Origin: Polynucleobacter sp. AP-Ainpum-60-G11
GTDB taxonomy: Bacteria; Pseudomonadota; Gammaproteobacteria; Burkholderiales; Burkholderiaceae
DNA: 64,000 nt
Assembly: GCF_018688375.1 (NCBI RefSeq)
Contig: NZ_CP061318.1
Span: 1,054,001-1,118,000 of the forward strand
Direction: 5' to 3'
Part shown: in pieces, positions 38,123 to 48,491 of the stretch
Numbering within the stretch: the stretch's first letter is position 1
Layout: each line of letters begins with the position of its first letter
Program-made: the position numbers and the translations under genes
Notes under the pieces: model-generated
What the model was told of the DNA's origin: nothing
Seen by the model: only the letters and a program-made list of their open reading frames with translations
Databases searched by the model: none

Positions 38123-39401
38123 CGTTTGGTGAATATTTTCGGTTAGAAATCGGGTTAAATTCAGAAGTCTCTGGTCGTTCGGGTAATGGAGCTAAAAACT
38201 CATCTGGGTCCATTTGGACCTTGGCGCGATTCTGCTCGACCCTTATTCTATCAGTCATTTGAGAGCATTCGGCGAGGGCTGAGCGCAATAAATCAAGGCC
38301 TAGGCCCGTCCTAGCGGAGAGGAAAACCTGACTCGGGATTCCCTCGGAATCTCGGACCAAAACTGCCCCTTCTGTAAAGGTCTGGGGCATCTGATCAATC
38401 TTATTCATGACCTCAATTCGAGGGATGTCATCCGCCCCAATTTCCCTTAAAACCGCCTCTACTTCGGCCTTTTGCTCCCTTGCAACTGGGCTGCAGGCAT
38501 CAATGACATGCAAAATGAGGTCAGCATGGATGGTTTCATCCAAGGTGGCCCTAAAGGCCTCTACCAGCTGGTGGGGCAATTCCCGGATAAAACCCACTGT
38601 ATCGGAGATCACAATAGAACCCACTCCATCTAAATGGACTTTTCGGGAGGTGGTGTCAAGGGTCGCAAACAGCTGATCTGCCGCATATGTCCCCGCTTTT
38701 GTAAGGGCATTAAATAGCGTGGATTTACCGGCATTGGTGTAGCCCACCAAGGATACGGAAAAGACATCCTTACGATTACGAGCCCTTCTTTGGGTTCTTT
38801 GCTGGCGCTGGAGCTTCTCGAGCTCAGTTTCTAAGCGCTTGGCTTTGGTTGCCAGCATCCGTCGATCCAGCTCCATCTGGGTTTCGCCAGGACCGCCACG
38901 AACACCAATACCACCACGTTGACGCTCCAAGTGACTCCAAGCGCGCACCAAGCGTGACATGCGATAGCGCACTTGGGCCAGTTCAACTTGGGTTTTACCA
39001 ATATGACTTTGCGCCCTTTGGCTAAAGATATCCAAAATCAGGCCAGTACGGTCCATGACATGAAAGCCAATATGACGCTCTAGATTGCGTTGCTGAGTGG
39101 GAGACAGTGGATGGTTAAAGATGACCAATTCGGCTCCCTGCTCCTCCATCACTTTTTTGACTTCATTTGCCTTGCCCGAACCAATAAATAAAGCAGGATC
39201 GGTTTTACCTTTCCGGGCAATCACACTTGCAGTTGGTATAGAGCCGGCACTATCCGCTAAAAGGCTGAGTTCAGCCATGCTGTCCGCAAAGTCCTCGCGG
39301 CCTGTGTCGACTCCTACCAGAACGGCCCGCGCCGCATCTACACCTGTTTTATACAGAGCTGACTTCTTCCGTACGGAACTCCACTGCACGAGCAGGAACA
39401 A
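38115..39401 (-). CDS. hflX: Ribosome-associated GTPase HflX
   Basis: Heat-shock GTPase that splits or rescues stalled ribosomes. The N-terminal nucleotide-binding domain and helical region ([34 protein letters not shown]) precede a G domain with GYTNAGKST (P-loop), [17 protein letters not shown] and NKID. The start is uncertain: the longest frame begins with TTG at 39401, 53 bp inside hfq, and the next candidate is GTG at 39389. No ATG occurs until Met42 (MAELSLL), which would remove conserved sequence. Translation coupled to hfq is likely. Confidence 0.94.
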   Translation of the reverse strand: MFLLVQWSSVRKKSALYKTGVDAARAVLVGVDTGREDFADSMAELSLLADSAGSIPTASVIARKGKTDPALFIGSGKANEVKKVMEEQGAELVIFNHPLSPTQQRNLERHIGFHVMDRTGLILDIFSQRAQSHIGKTQVELAQVRYRMSRLVRAWSHLERQRGGIGVRGGPGETQMELDRRMLATKAKRLETELEKLQRQQRTQRRARNRKDVFSVSLVGYTNAGKSTLFNALTKAGTYAADQLFATLDTTSRKVHLDGVGSIVISDTVGFIRELPHQLVEAFRATLDETIHADLILHVIDACSPVAREQKAEVEAVLREIGADDIPRIEVMNKIDQMPQTFTEGAVLVRDSEGIPSQVFLSARTGLGLDLLRSALAECSQMTDRIRVEQNRAKVQMDPDEFLAPLPERPETSEFNPISNRKYSPNDA

Positions 39402-39591
39402 TCGTGGAAATGGCGTGTTTGTAAACCATCTGCGTCACGGTGTTGCGCAAGAGAACGACGTATTGATCAAAGGATTCAATATTGCCTTGCAACTTAATGC
39501 CATTGACGAGATAGATGGAGACAGGAACATGCTCTTTGCGCAAAGCATTGAGGAAAGGATCCTGTAGTAATTGGATTTTGCTGTTATTCAT
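39349..39591 (-). CDS. hfq: RNA chaperone Hfq
   Basis: Hexameric Sm-like chaperone for small RNAs, 80 residues. [22 protein letters not shown] and [12 protein letters not shown] form Sm1, and YKHAIS with the VPARAVEF end forms Sm2. The tail is very short and ends TEEVSSV. It lies between der (204 bp upstream) and hflX, whose predicted start overlaps its 3' end. The der-hfq spacer contains an inverted repeat that could belong to the hfq leader. Confidence 0.98.
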   Translation of the reverse strand: MNNSKIQLLQDPFLNALRKEHVPVSIYLVNGIKLQGNIESFDQYVVLLRNTVTQMVYKHAISTIVPARAVEFRTEEVSSV

Positions 39592-39714
39592 ACTGCTCCT
39601 TATTGTTTTTTATACGCTGCTTCTATTTTGGGAGTCTTGCTTTTTTTATTAAATAATCTACCGCCAGGGACTACTCAGAACTGCACACTACAACTGTCTA
39701 CCTCTCACATAAGG

Positions 39715-39741
39715 GGGTCTGATGTTTGAAAATCAAGACCC
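39715..39741. repeat. Inverted repeat in the der-hfq spacer
   Basis: GGGTCTGAT (39715-39723) and ATCAAGACCC (39732-39741) can pair as a 9-bp stem with one bulged base. No U-tract follows on either strand, so it is not a standard terminator; it could be a leader or attenuator structure for hfq. Confidence 0.4.
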
Positions 39742-39795
39742 TCCCCTAAAACATAGTTAAAGCACAGTTAAAACTGTACCGCTATTTTTAATTTT

Positions 39796-41160
39796 TTACT
39801 TGCGCTTACCTTTTTTGCCCTTGTCCGCATCAACGTATGGGTTTTTAGCGGTATTCATCTGAATACGCAATGGGGTACCGCGTAACTTGAAGACTTCTCT
39901 AAAGCGGCCTTCAAGATAGCGCTTATAACTATCAGTGACACCACTCAAGGATGTTCCATGAATCACCACAATTGGCGGGTTCATACCGCCTTGGTGCGCA
40001 TAGCGTAATTTTGGACGGCCCATACCCACACGCTTAGGCTGCTGATGCTCAATTGCCTCTTGCAAAATACGGGTGAGTTTTGGTGTTGGCAATTTCGCCA
40101 TCGCTGCAGCGTAGGCCAAATCAACATCTTTAAATAGTTCTTTTAAGCCAGTGCCTTTTTTCGCAGAAATTGGATGCACGTTTGCAAAATCGAGGAAGCG
40201 CAATTTTTGGGCAATCTCTAAACGCGCACGCTCTTTAACGTAAGCATCTAACCCATCCCACTTATTCACAGCAACTACTAGAGCACGTCCTGCTTCCACA
40301 ATAAAGCCTGCGATATGCGCATCTTGCTCAGAGATATCTTGCTGTGCATCGAGCATCAAAATCACCACATTGCAATCCGCAATAGCTTGTAATGTTTTAA
40401 CGACTGAGAACTTCTCAATCGCTTCAAAGACTTTTCCACGGCGACGCAGACCTGCAGTATCGATCAAGATGTAAGGCTTGCCATTACGTTCAAACGGAAC
40501 TTCAATTGCATCCCGCGTGGTACCTGGCATGTCAAATGCAATCACACGCTCTTCACCGATCAACTTATTGATCAAGGTAGATTTACCGACGTTAGGCCGA
40601 CCCACCACTGCAATTTTCATTGGGCGATTGGGGTCGTTTTCCAATTCTTCTGGTTCTGGCTCTGGAATGCCTAATGAATCCAAAGCATCATCGATTAAAC
40701 CGCGTACGCCATCACCATGTGCTGATGAAATTGGGAATGGTTCGCCCAGACCTAACTCATGAAAGTCTGCAGTAACTACACCTGCTTGCATGCCTTCAGT
40801 CTTGTTGACTGCTAGGATGACTGGTCTACCGGTCTTGCGCAAGAAATCCGCAATGACGCGGTCTTGTGGCGCCATACCTAAACGACCATCTACCAAAAAA
40901 ATAATGATGTCGGATTCAGCAACCGCTTGTTTCGTTTGTTTGGCCATCTCGGCAACGATGCCGGTCTTGGCAACTGGCTCAAAACCACCGGTGTCAACGC
41001 AAATAAATGCACGTTCGCCAATGCGGCCTTTACCGTAGTGACGATCTCGAGTTAGTCCCGAGAAGTCAGCTACCAAAGCATCACGTGAACGTGTTAGACG
41101 GTTAAAAAGCGTCGATTTACCAACGTTTGGACGGCCGACAATGGTGATGACTGGATTCAT
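39796..41160 (-). CDS. der: Ribosome-assembly GTPase Der (EngA)
   Basis: Essential double-GTPase that acts in 50S subunit assembly, 454 residues. Two tandem G domains each have GRPNVGKST and its partner motifs: the first with DTGGFEP and NKTE, the second with [10 protein letters not shown] and NKWD. A KH-like C-terminal domain follows ([20 protein letters not shown]). The start overlaps the bamB stop by 4 bp (ATGA). The bamB-der pair is conserved in proteobacteria. Confidence 0.98.
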   Translation of the reverse strand: MNPVITIVGRPNVGKSTLFNRLTRSRDALVADFSGLTRDRHYGKGRIGERAFICVDTGGFEPVAKTGIVAEMAKQTKQAVAESDIIIFLVDGRLGMAPQDRVIADFLRKTGRPVILAVNKTEGMQAGVVTADFHELGLGEPFPISSAHGDGVRGLIDDALDSLGIPEPEPEELENDPNRPMKIAVVGRPNVGKSTLINKLIGEERVIAFDMPGTTRDAIEVPFERNGKPYILIDTAGLRRRGKVFEAIEKFSVVKTLQAIADCNVVILMLDAQQDISEQDAHIAGFIVEAGRALVVAVNKWDGLDAYVKERARLEIAQKLRFLDFANVHPISAKKGTGLKELFKDVDLAYAAAMAKLPTPKLTRILQEAIEHQQPKRVGMGRPKLRYAHQGGMNPPIVVIHGTSLSGVTDSYKRYLEGRFREVFKLRGTPLRIQMNTAKNPYVDADKGKKGKRK

Positions 41161-42311
41161 TTTGGACTGTACGCCGCTAGTTTTCCACCTTGAGATTGAA
41201 CCAAGATGAGGCCATTCACCGCAATCGGTGCGGCTGTGATTGGACTGCTGTCATGACGAATGCGTGCCAGCATTTCACCATTCGCTTGTGAAAGTGCATG
41301 CACATAACCTTGTGCATCACCTACGAGTAATACTCTACCAACTGCCATCGGTTCACCCACATCTCTAAATGTCAGTTGGGTGTTTTCCCAAACTTGTGAA
41401 CCGTCTTTGACCGCAAATGCAGTGACATAAGACTTTTCGTTGGATGAGAAAACCAAGTCAGGGCTTTGTGCCGTACCGGTGTAGCTTGAGTAATCCTTGA
41501 ACCACAATAAATTACCAGTACGCGCTTGACCGCAACCAACGCGGCCTTGATACGAAACAGCACAAATAATTTCACCGTCCATACTTGGCTTCGCAGTGAC
41601 ATCATTCAGGCGCTCGATTTCAGAGAAACCCTTTGGAAATGAAACCGGGGTCTCCCAAACTAGACCACCATTGGCAATCGCAATCATGCCGAAGCGACCA
41701 CCCGCAAAACCAGTCACGATCACCTCATTACCAATCGCCAACATTCCGTAGCCTACTCGCAAAGACAAGGCAGATTGTTGACGTTGATAGGTCCATTTAC
41801 GCACGCCGGTTTGAGCATCAAGACCAACGAAGCGATTATCTAATGTGCGGATGATGACTACTCCACCAGCCACTACTGGCTCTGATAAAACTTCGCTACC
41901 AACACTCATATTCCAGATAGGTTTACCAGCATCGTCATAAGCATAGACAGTGCCTTTAGTGGTTACGACTGCTGTAGTACGTCCATCCGATCCAGGACCA
42001 ATCGAAAGACGATCTGGCACGGAGACTTCCCAAAGCTTATTGCCAGTCATCAAATCAATCTTGACCAAGTTACCGCGATGAGATGCGGCATAAACAGCAT
42101 CCCCAGCTACTGCAGGATGAAAGTTAAACGGCTCAGATGAACCAACACTAGTTGACCATACCGGAGCCAAATCAAATTGATTACTTACCGGTACGAGCTC
42201 AGCAGGCTTGCGAACACGTGAGCTGCCAGAACAAGCTGCCAAGGCCAGTACAACGGAGCCTAATACGAGTGTCGTGCTCGCTAGCTTTACTACACGTTTG
42301 CAATCCATCAT
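41157..42311 (-). CDS. bamB: Outer-membrane assembly lipoprotein BamB
   Basis: Lipoprotein of the BAM complex with an eight-bladed PQQ-type beta-propeller. Signal peptide plus lipobox LAAC gives a lipidated Cys at about residue 27, and blades contain repeated AxDxxTGxxxW-like units ([28 protein letters not shown]). I used the ATG at 42311, which forms TGATG with the upstream stop; the longest frame begins one codon earlier with GTG. It sits between yfgM and der, as in E. coli. Confidence 0.95.
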   Translation of the reverse strand: MMDCKRVVKLASTTLVLGSVVLALAACSGSSRVRKPAELVPVSNQFDLAPVWSTSVGSSEPFNFHPAVAGDAVYAASHRGNLVKIDLMTGNKLWEVSVPDRLSIGPGSDGRTTAVVTTKGTVYAYDDAGKPIWNMSVGSEVLSEPVVAGGVVIIRTLDNRFVGLDAQTGVRKWTYQRQQSALSLRVGYGMLAIGNEVIVTGFAGGRFGMIAIANGGLVWETPVSFPKGFSEIERLNDVTAKPSMDGEIICAVSYQGRVGCGQARTGNLLWFKDYSSYTGTAQSPDLVFSSNEKSYVTAFAVKDGSQVWENTQLTFRDVGEPMAVGRVLLVGDAQGYVHALSQANGEMLARIRHDSSPITAAPIAVNGLILVQSQGGKLAAYSPK

Positions 42312-42970
42312 CACTGAGCTACTCCTCCGACGGCATCCAATTTAACCTTTAAGAGACGACGCGCCTCTTCAGGGAATTCTTTGACATCATTTAACTGTTT
42401 CCATGCCGCCTCATAACTCTTGCGCGCATCATCCATATTCTTTTGAGCCAAATACCAATCGCCGCGACGCTCTAACCATAAAGCCTCAAATCCAGAAACA
42501 GGTTTATCTTTCAGGATGGCATCGGCTTCGGCAAAATCTTTCTCAGAGCCCTGCTCTATTAATTGCGCTGCTAAACGTAATTTTGCTAATGCTAGATAAC
42601 CTTGATCAGACGAATTCTTAGTGGCCCAACGTAAATACTCCATTGCCTTTGCTGCGTCACCTGCATCAGAAGCAATCTTTGCAGCAACTAAGCTAGACAT
42701 TGCTGCGTAAGGCGTACTTGAAAACTGTTTTTGCAAATCATCGGCCGCGCGCAAAGTTTGATCTTTATCGCCTTTATTAATTGCCGCGACCATCGTCTCA
42801 TATAACTGTGAAGCAGCAGACGCTTGACTAGTGCGCCACCATTGGTAACCGCTATAGCCAGCATAGGCAAATAAAACCACCGTCAACACACCAGTAATGA
42901 GGTTGCGATACTTTTGCCAAAATGCTTTAAGTTGATCTAATTGTTCTTGTTCTTCTAGGTCTAAAGGCAT
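42311..42970 (-). CDS. yfgM: YfgM-type periplasmic TPR-like protein
   Basis: Ancillary subunit of the Sec translocon in E. coli (YfgM). 219 residues with a cytosolic N-terminus, one membrane helix (about 23-42, NLITGVLTVVLFAYAGYSGY) and a periplasmic alpha-helical repeat domain (tetratricopeptide-like; AADDLQKQFSSTPYAAMSSL, AKAMEYLRWATKN). The identification rests on topology, length and location between hisS and bamB. It overlaps bamB by one base. Confidence 0.9.
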   Translation of the reverse strand: MPLDLEEQEQLDQLKAFWQKYRNLITGVLTVVLFAYAGYSGYQWWRTSQASAASQLYETMVAAINKGDKDQTLRAADDLQKQFSSTPYAAMSSLVAAKIASDAGDAAKAMEYLRWATKNSSDQGYLALAKLRLAAQLIEQGSEKDFAEADAILKDKPVSGFEALWLERRGDWYLAQKNMDDARKSYEAAWKQLNDVKEFPEEARRLLKVKLDAVGGVAQ

Positions 42971-43017
42971 GTCAATCCAAGCTAATAAATGCAGTATTAA
43001 TCATTAATGTCTTAATT

Positions 43018-44346
43018 CTATTCGGTGGCGCCAACAATGGCATCAATTACCGCTTCTACAACGCTATCTAGCGCTACCGCCTTCTGTTCGCCGCTACTAC
43101 GCAAATCCTTCAACTGGGCCTCATCCTTCGCCAACTCATCAGGACCAATAATGACGGCATAGGCCGCCCCACTGGCATCTGCCTTCTTCATTTGAGACTT
43201 AAAGCTGGCAGTTTGACCGTCTGGAGGACAAAACAAGATGACATCAATACCAGCATTACGTAGACGCTCAGCAATAATCATGGCAGCAGTCAAAGTCTCA
43301 CCGCCCTGATGAATGACGAAGGCGTCGCACTGGGCTTGCGGCTCAGGCAATGTTCCCGAAACCTTCATGAGCTCCAAAACACGTTCCATCCCCATGGCCC
43401 AACCACAGGCTGGAGTAGCTTTACCACCCATGCGCTCAATTAAGGGGTCATAACGACCACCACCAGCAATCGTGCCTTGAGTACCCAACTCTTCGGTAAT
43501 CCACTCAAAAACAGTCAAGTTGTAATAATCCAAACCACGCACTAAACGGGGGTTGATTTTGCAAGGGATGTTATTCGCCTTCAATAAAGCTTGAACCGCC
43601 TCAAAATGTTTGAGCGACTCTTCGCCCAAGAAATCCAATAACTTCGGCGCGCCTTCAATTAAATCTTGCATTGCCGGATTTTTTGAATCCAAGATGCGTA
43701 ATGGATTGGTCAGCAAACGACGCTGTGAATCTTCATCGAGTTGCGCTTGGTTTTTCTCAAAGTAGGTTACCAAGGCTGCGCGATGCTCTGCACGTTCAGG
43801 AGCCTGTCCTAGAGAATTAATCTCTAGACGCACACCCTTGAGTCCAAGCTCATCCCACAGACGTTGACCCATCAAAATGATTTCAGCATCAATATCCGGA
43901 CCAGCAAAGCCCATTGCTTCAATACCAAATTGATGGAACTGGCGATAGCGACCACGTTGTGGACGCTCATGGCGGAACATGGGACCGGTGTACCAAAGAC
44001 GCTTAGGTCCTTCGTAGAGCAAATTATTCTCCACCACGGAACGAACGATAGCGGCAGTACCTTCTGGACGTAATGTGAGTTGTTCACCATTGAGGCGATC
44101 TTCAAAGGAATACATCTCCTTTTCAACAATATCGGTTACTTCGCCAATACCACGCTGAAATACAGCAGTTGCTTCAACAATCGGGGTTCTCAAAAACTCA
44201 TAACCATAAGCACGCGTGAGATCACGTAAGACATGCTCTAAATGCGTCCACTGAGCAGCATCTGCTGGCAAGAGATCGTTCATGCCGCGAACGCCATTAA
44301 TCTTTTGAATCTTTTGTGTTTTAGCTGGGTTAGCCTGGTCAGTCAT
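43018..44346 (-). CDS. hisS: Histidyl-tRNA synthetase
   Basis: Class II aminoacyl-tRNA synthetase of 442 residues. Motif 2 is [19 protein letters not shown], the histidine-binding motif is [12 protein letters not shown], and motif 3 is in [12 protein letters not shown]; an anticodon-binding alpha/beta domain ends the protein (about 340-442). Unlike the hisZ paralogue it is full length. It lies between ispG (59 bp upstream) and yfgM. Confidence 0.98.
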   Translation of the reverse strand: MTDQANPAKTQKIQKINGVRGMNDLLPADAAQWTHLEHVLRDLTRAYGYEFLRTPIVEATAVFQRGIGEVTDIVEKEMYSFEDRLNGEQLTLRPEGTAAIVRSVVENNLLYEGPKRLWYTGPMFRHERPQRGRYRQFHQFGIEAMGFAGPDIDAEIILMGQRLWDELGLKGVRLEINSLGQAPERAEHRAALVTYFEKNQAQLDEDSQRRLLTNPLRILDSKNPAMQDLIEGAPKLLDFLGEESLKHFEAVQALLKANNIPCKINPRLVRGLDYYNLTVFEWITEELGTQGTIAGGGRYDPLIERMGGKATPACGWAMGMERVLELMKVSGTLPEPQAQCDAFVIHQGGETLTAAMIIAERLRNAGIDVILFCPPDGQTASFKSQMKKADASGAAYAVIIGPDELAKDEAQLKDLRSSGEQKAVALDSVVEAVIDAIVGATE

Positions 44347-44405
44347 GGTATGCGCTTCAGTTCTTCTTTATTGTTCTTTTTTGTTGTTCTTATTTTTTAC
44401 TTCAT

Positions 44406-45674
44406 TTATTTCGGGGCGTAATTCTGATTCACGTACTCGTCCACAATCACCTGAAACTCTTGAGCAATATTGTCACCGCGTAAGGTTTTGACTTTTACGC
44501 CATCAACAAATACAGGGGCTGCAGGAGTCTCTCCGGTTCCGGGTAAAGAGATGCCAATATTAGCGTGCTTACTTTCGCCAGGGCCGTTCACAATGCAACC
44601 CATCACGGCAACATTCATTGCTTCAACACCTGGATGGGTTTTTTTCCATACTGGCATTTGTTGACGCAGATAAGACTGAATATTGGCAGCCAACTCTTGG
44701 AAGGTTGTGCTGGTCGTTCTACCGCAACCAGGACACGCAATCACCATGGGTGTGAAATTACGCAATCCCATCGTTTGTAAAATTTCTTGGGCAACAATGA
44801 TTTCATTCTCACGTGGCGCACCAGGATCCGGCGTTAAGGAAACCCGAATGGTGTCGCCAATACCTTCTTGCAACAAGATGCCCATTGCGGCTGTTGAAGA
44901 CACAATACCTTTACTTCCCATGCCTGCTTCGGTGAGGCCGAGATGCAATGGGTAATCGGAACGACGAGAAAGATCGCGATACACCGCGACTAAATCCTGC
45001 ACATTACTAACCTTACAAGACAAAATAATTTGATTGGGGTTCATGCCAAACTCGACGGCTTTTTCTGCAGACTGCAATGCTGACTGAATCAATGCCTCGA
45101 TCATGACCTCTTGTGCAGTCTTGGGGACTGGCAATGCCGCATTGTGATCCATGATGCCAGCGAGCAGGTCTTGATCTAAGCTGCCCCAGTTCACGCCAAT
45201 CCGAATGGGCTTGTCATATTTACAAGCGGCTTCAATCATTTGTGCAAATTGCGGATCACGCTTAGCGCCCTTACCCACGTTACCGGGATTAATGCGGTAC
45301 TTCGATAAAGCCTTGGCACACTCCGGGTAGTTATTCAACAAGGTATGGCCGTTGTAATGGAAGTCGCCAATCAATGGCACCAATACATCCATCTTGTCTA
45401 ACTGCTCACGAATATAAGGCACCGCTTCTGCTGAAGCTGGTGTGTCTACCGTAATGCGCACCATCTCTGAGCCAGCACGAGCTAATTCTTTAACCTGTAT
45501 CGCGGTACCGACTGCATCTGCAGTATCAGTATTGGTCATCGATTGCACACGCACAGGGGCGTCACCACCAATCGTAATGATGTTGGATTTCCAGGCAACC
45601 GTAGCTTGGCGCGTCGCCCTCTTTGGCGATGGACCTAAAGGCAACTTGGGGAGATTGTTAGATGAATTACTCAT
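44406..45674 (-). CDS. ispG: 4-hydroxy-3-methylbut-2-enyl diphosphate synthase
   Basis: [4Fe-4S] enzyme of the MEP isoprenoid pathway that reduces MEcPP to HMBPP. 422 residues, with a TIM-barrel ([45 protein letters not shown]) and cluster ligands in ACPGCGRTT and in [17 protein letters not shown]. The bacterial large insertion type is not obvious. It follows rlmN by only 14 bp; in many relatives pilF and rodZ occupy that junction. Confidence 0.98.
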   Translation of the reverse strand: MSNSSNNLPKLPLGPSPKRATRQATVAWKSNIITIGGDAPVRVQSMTNTDTADAVGTAIQVKELARAGSEMVRITVDTPASAEAVPYIREQLDKMDVLVPLIGDFHYNGHTLLNNYPECAKALSKYRINPGNVGKGAKRDPQFAQMIEAACKYDKPIRIGVNWGSLDQDLLAGIMDHNAALPVPKTAQEVMIEALIQSALQSAEKAVEFGMNPNQIILSCKVSNVQDLVAVYRDLSRRSDYPLHLGLTEAGMGSKGIVSSTAAMGILLQEGIGDTIRVSLTPDPGAPRENEIIVAQEILQTMGLRNFTPMVIACPGCGRTTSTTFQELAANIQSYLRQQMPVWKKTHPGVEAMNVAVMGCIVNGPGESKHANIGISLPGTGETPAAPVFVDGVKVKTLRGDNIAQEFQVIVDEYVNQNYAPK

Positions 45675-45688
45675 AGGACTTTATAAAA

Positions 45689-46927
45689 TCAGTCGTCTAA
45701 TCTTTTGAGCCATTGCACTGAGTGCTCAGACTGATACTCTTGCTCTTCTTCTTCATCAAGACTGTCAACATTATCATCTTGATCAAGATTGATCTGCTGG
45801 TCATGCACGGCACGCTCTCGCACTCGGGTGCGATCAACCACATCACCTGCTAGCTGACCACAGGCTGCAGCAATATCATCACCGCGGGTTTTGCGAACAG
45901 TTGCCACCATGCCAGCGTCTAACAAAATGCTGGCAAAGGCATGGACACGTTGCGCTGTTGAGCGCTTCAATCCAGACTCCGGGAATGGATTGAATGGAAT
46001 GAGGTTGATCTTGCACTTGATGTTCGCTAATAGGCGCACCAACTCTTTTGCCTGAACATCAGAGTCATTCACACCATCGAGCATGCAGTATTCAAAGGTT
46101 AAGAAATCCCGAGGGGCAAACGGCAAATAGCGTTCGCACGCAGCAAGCAATTCTCTTAAAGGATATTTTTGATTCAGCGGAACCAGTTGATCACGCAGTT
46201 TGTCATTAGGTGCATGCAATGACACCGCTAATGCCACTGGGCAATCTTGTGCCAAGCGATCAATCATCGGCACAACACCTGAAGTCGATACAGTGACGCG
46301 ACGACGTGACAAACCATAGGCTCTGTCATCAAGCATTAAACGCAAAGCAGTGACAACGTTGTCATAGTTGAGCAAGGGCTCGCCCATACCCATCAAGACC
46401 ACATTCGAGATCACACGACCGGTGTGCTCCCAACCTGGTGTTGGGTATTTCTCGATACGGCGAACTGCATTTGGATCAGTGCGCAGCAAGTGTTCTGCAA
46501 ACCAGAGTTGGCCAATGATTTCACCGGCAGTGAGATTGCGCGAGAAGCCTTGGTGCCCTGTTGAGCAAAAACGGCAATTGACTGCACAACCCGCTTGAGA
46601 TGAAATACATAAGGTGCCGCGATCATCTTCGGGAATAAATACAGACTCCACGGCATTACCAGCGCCAACATCCAGCAACCACTTACGGGTACCGTCTGCT
46701 GCATGCTCATCTTTAATGACTGGGAGAGAAAGGACTTGCGCTTTATCGAGCAGGGTTGCTCTAAAGCTTTTTGCTAAGTCACTCATGTCGTTAATATCAG
46801 ATACACCGCGTTGGTGTATCCACTGCATGAGTTGCTTTGCCCTAAAGGGCTTTTCATTCAACCCCGCGACATACGCTGCCATTTGGTCAGCGTCAAAATC
46901 TAAGAGATTTACGCGCGGGGAGGTCAA
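45689..46927 (-). CDS. rlmN: Dual-specificity RNA methyltransferase RlmN, TTG start and acidic tail
   Basis: Radical-SAM enzyme that makes m2A2503 in 23S rRNA and m2A37 in some tRNAs. The radical-SAM triad is CAVNCRFCS, with [22 protein letters not shown] and the late [14 protein letters not shown] carrying the second catalytic Cys. The frame starts with TTG (46927), because an in-frame TAA lies four codons upstream and the conserved VNLLDF opening would be lost from the next ATG. After residue about 380 there is an unusual acidic stretch ([15 protein letters not shown]) ending VQWLKRLDD. Confidence 0.96.
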   Translation of the reverse strand: MTSPRVNLLDFDADQMAAYVAGLNEKPFRAKQLMQWIHQRGVSDINDMSDLAKSFRATLLDKAQVLSLPVIKDEHAADGTRKWLLDVGAGNAVESVFIPEDDRGTLCISSQAGCAVNCRFCSTGHQGFSRNLTAGEIIGQLWFAEHLLRTDPNAVRRIEKYPTPGWEHTGRVISNVVLMGMGEPLLNYDNVVTALRLMLDDRAYGLSRRRVTVSTSGVVPMIDRLAQDCPVALAVSLHAPNDKLRDQLVPLNQKYPLRELLAACERYLPFAPRDFLTFEYCMLDGVNDSDVQAKELVRLLANIKCKINLIPFNPFPESGLKRSTAQRVHAFASILLDAGMVATVRKTRGDDIAAACGQLAGDVVDRTRVRERAVHDQQINLDQDDNVDSLDEEEEQEYQSEHSVQWLKRLDD

Positions 46928-46972
46928 TGCGCCTACTTATGTATTCAATAGGTTTTTGTTAGCAATCGTGAA

Positions 46973-47398
46973 TTAACGATTGAAAACGTTCATGCCAGCG
47001 AAGAAGAATGCAACTTCGACAGCAGCAGTTTCAGGAGCGTCAGAGCCGTGAACAGCGTTGGCATCGATGCTATCTGCAAAATCAGCGCGGATAGTACCTT
47101 TGTCTGCCTTCTTAGGATCAGTAGCACCCATCAAGTCACGATTCTTAGCAATTGCGCCTTCGCCTTCCAATACCTGAATCATTACAGGACCAGAAATCAT
47201 AAAGCTCACCAAGTCTTTAAAGAAAGGACGGGCAGCATGCACAGCGTAGAACTGCTCAGCTTCAGCTTGTGACAAATGCGCCATTCTGGACGCAACAATC
47301 TTCAAACCAGCAGATTCGAAACGGTCGTAGATCTTACCGATCACGTTTTTTGCTACAGCATCAGGTTTGATAATAGAAAGGGTGCGTTCAATAGCCAT
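46973..47398 (-). CDS. ndk: Nucleoside diphosphate kinase
   Basis: Transfers the gamma-phosphate of ATP to other NDPs. 141 residues from the ATG at 47398, which is preceded at 8 bp by GGAG; a frame start four codons earlier lacks such a site. [15 protein letters not shown] opens the protein, and the phospho-histidine is H117 in NAVHGSD. It is the first gene of the ndk-rlmN-ispG-hisS run. Confidence 0.98.
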   Translation of the reverse strand: MAIERTLSIIKPDAVAKNVIGKIYDRFESAGLKIVASRMAHLSQAEAEQFYAVHAARPFFKDLVSFMISGPVMIQVLEGEGAIAKNRDLMGATDPKKADKGTIRADFADSIDANAVHGSDAPETAAVEVAFFFAGMNVFNR

Positions 47399-47434
47399 GT
47401 AAAACTCCAATAGTGATTTTCAAAGATTTTGCTG

Positions 47435-47448
47435 AATTGGCGCCAATT
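47435..47448. repeat. 14-bp perfect palindrome upstream of ndk
   Basis: AATTGGCGCCAATT lies 37 bp before the ndk start, between it and a TATAAT on the minus strand at 47515-47520. It may be an operator or a leader hairpin; no regulator is assigned. Confidence 0.4.
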
Positions 47449-47514
47449 GAGACCCAGGGAGAACTTACCCCCCTTAATTCCTATAGCGCGCCAGGAAATC
47501 AGCGACCCCCAAAT

Positions 47515-47520
47515 TATACA
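47515..47520 (-). promoter_or_regulatory. Candidate -10 element for ndk
   Basis: The minus strand reads TATAAT, giving a leader of about 110 nt that includes the 14-bp palindrome. No convincing -35 hexamer was found 16-18 bp upstream. Confidence 0.35.
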
Positions 47521-47613
47521 TCGGCTGACCGTATTTACCCTGATCTCAGAGTGCCTAAGCCATTGAATTTACAGGGCATAACCCTATGATTTGTAGTCTT
47601 TTTAATGGGGGGC

Positions 47614-47640
47614 TTGAAATTCACCTATTTTGTCTATACT
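47614..47640 (+). promoter_or_regulatory. Promoter of the BI-1/YccA gene
   Basis: TTGAAA (47614-47619), 15-bp spacer and TATACT (47635-47640). The leader then holds AGCCC-CTCGT-GGGCT, a small hairpin before the ribosome-binding site. Confidence 0.5.
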
Positions 47641-47694
47641 TACTGTCAACAGCCCCTCGTGGGCTCGTGTATTAACTATGAAAAAGGAGTCAAT

Positions 47695-48396
47695 ATGAGT
47701 GATCTCAACTCTTACGGCTTTGGGCAAACCAGCTCGATTAGCACCCCACAAATACGCAACCGCGTATTACGCAATACTTACGCCCTTTTGGCGCTCTCAA
47801 TGGTCCCTACTGTCATTGGCGCATGGCTAGGCGTTGCTTTTGGGCTGAACTTTATGGCGAGCAACCCTTTTATGGGTTTCATCGTCTTTATGGCAATTGC
47901 TTTTGGATTCTTCTGGGCGATTGAGAAAAACAAGGACACCGGTGCTGGTGTTCTGCTCTTGCTAGGCTTCACCTTCTTTATGGGCATCATGATGTCCGGC
48001 TTGGTGGGTTACACACTCAACAGCTATAGCAATGGTGCTACCTTGATCATGCTGGCTTTTGGCGGCACAGGCGCTATTTTTGCTGTGATGGCAACAATTG
48101 CTACTGTAAGCAAGAGCGATTTCTCAGGCATGGGTAAATGGTTGATGGTCGGAGTACTCCTCTTGATCGTGGCTTCATTGGCCAATATCTGGTTGCAGTT
48201 GCCCGCCTTGATGTTGACTGTAATGGTTTTGGCAATCGCCATCTTCTCAGCCTTCATCTTGGTTGATGTCCAGCGCATCATCAATGGCGGTGAGACCAAC
48301 TACATCATGGCTACATTGGCTATCTACTTGGACGTCTACAACGTCTTCACCAACTTGCTCGCACTCTTGGGCATTGTAGGTGGCAATAGAGACTAA
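47695..48396 (+). CDS. Bax inhibitor-1 / YccA family membrane protein
   Basis: Seven-helix inner-membrane protein, 233 residues. The ATG at 47695 is chosen because AAGGAG lies just before it; a longer frame starting at 47605 overlaps the promoter. Conserved features are the short polar N-terminus, VLRNTYALLALSMVPTVIGA as first helix and VDVQRIINGG and YLDVYNVFTNLLALLG at the end. YccA-type members in E. coli modulate FtsH, whose HflKC partners are elsewhere in this window; some homologues act as Ca2+ leak channels. A good terminator follows. Confidence 0.93.
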   Translation: MSDLNSYGFGQTSSISTPQIRNRVLRNTYALLALSMVPTVIGAWLGVAFGLNFMASNPFMGFIVFMAIAFGFFWAIEKNKDTGAGVLLLLGFTFFMGIMMSGLVGYTLNSYSNGATLIMLAFGGTGAIFAVMATIATVSKSDFSGMGKWLMVGVLLLIVASLANIWLQLPALMLTVMVLAIAIFSAFILVDVQRIINGGETNYIMATLAIYLDVYNVFTNLLALLGIVGGNRD

Positions 48397-48420
48397 GTAT
48401 TGGCTTCTAGCTTCAACAGA

Positions 48421-48446
48421 AAAGGCACCTGCGGGTGCCTTTTTCT
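48421..48446 (+). terminator. Rho-independent terminator after the BI-1/YccA gene
   Basis: GGCACC-TGCG-GGTGCC (48424-48439), flanked by AAA before and TTTTTCTTT after. The A-run on the other side could let it also serve the convergent rlmD gene. Confidence 0.9.
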
Positions 48447-48491
48447 TTACCTCAATATTCTGATTTGCTGTTCAAGCGAACAATTGAGTTA

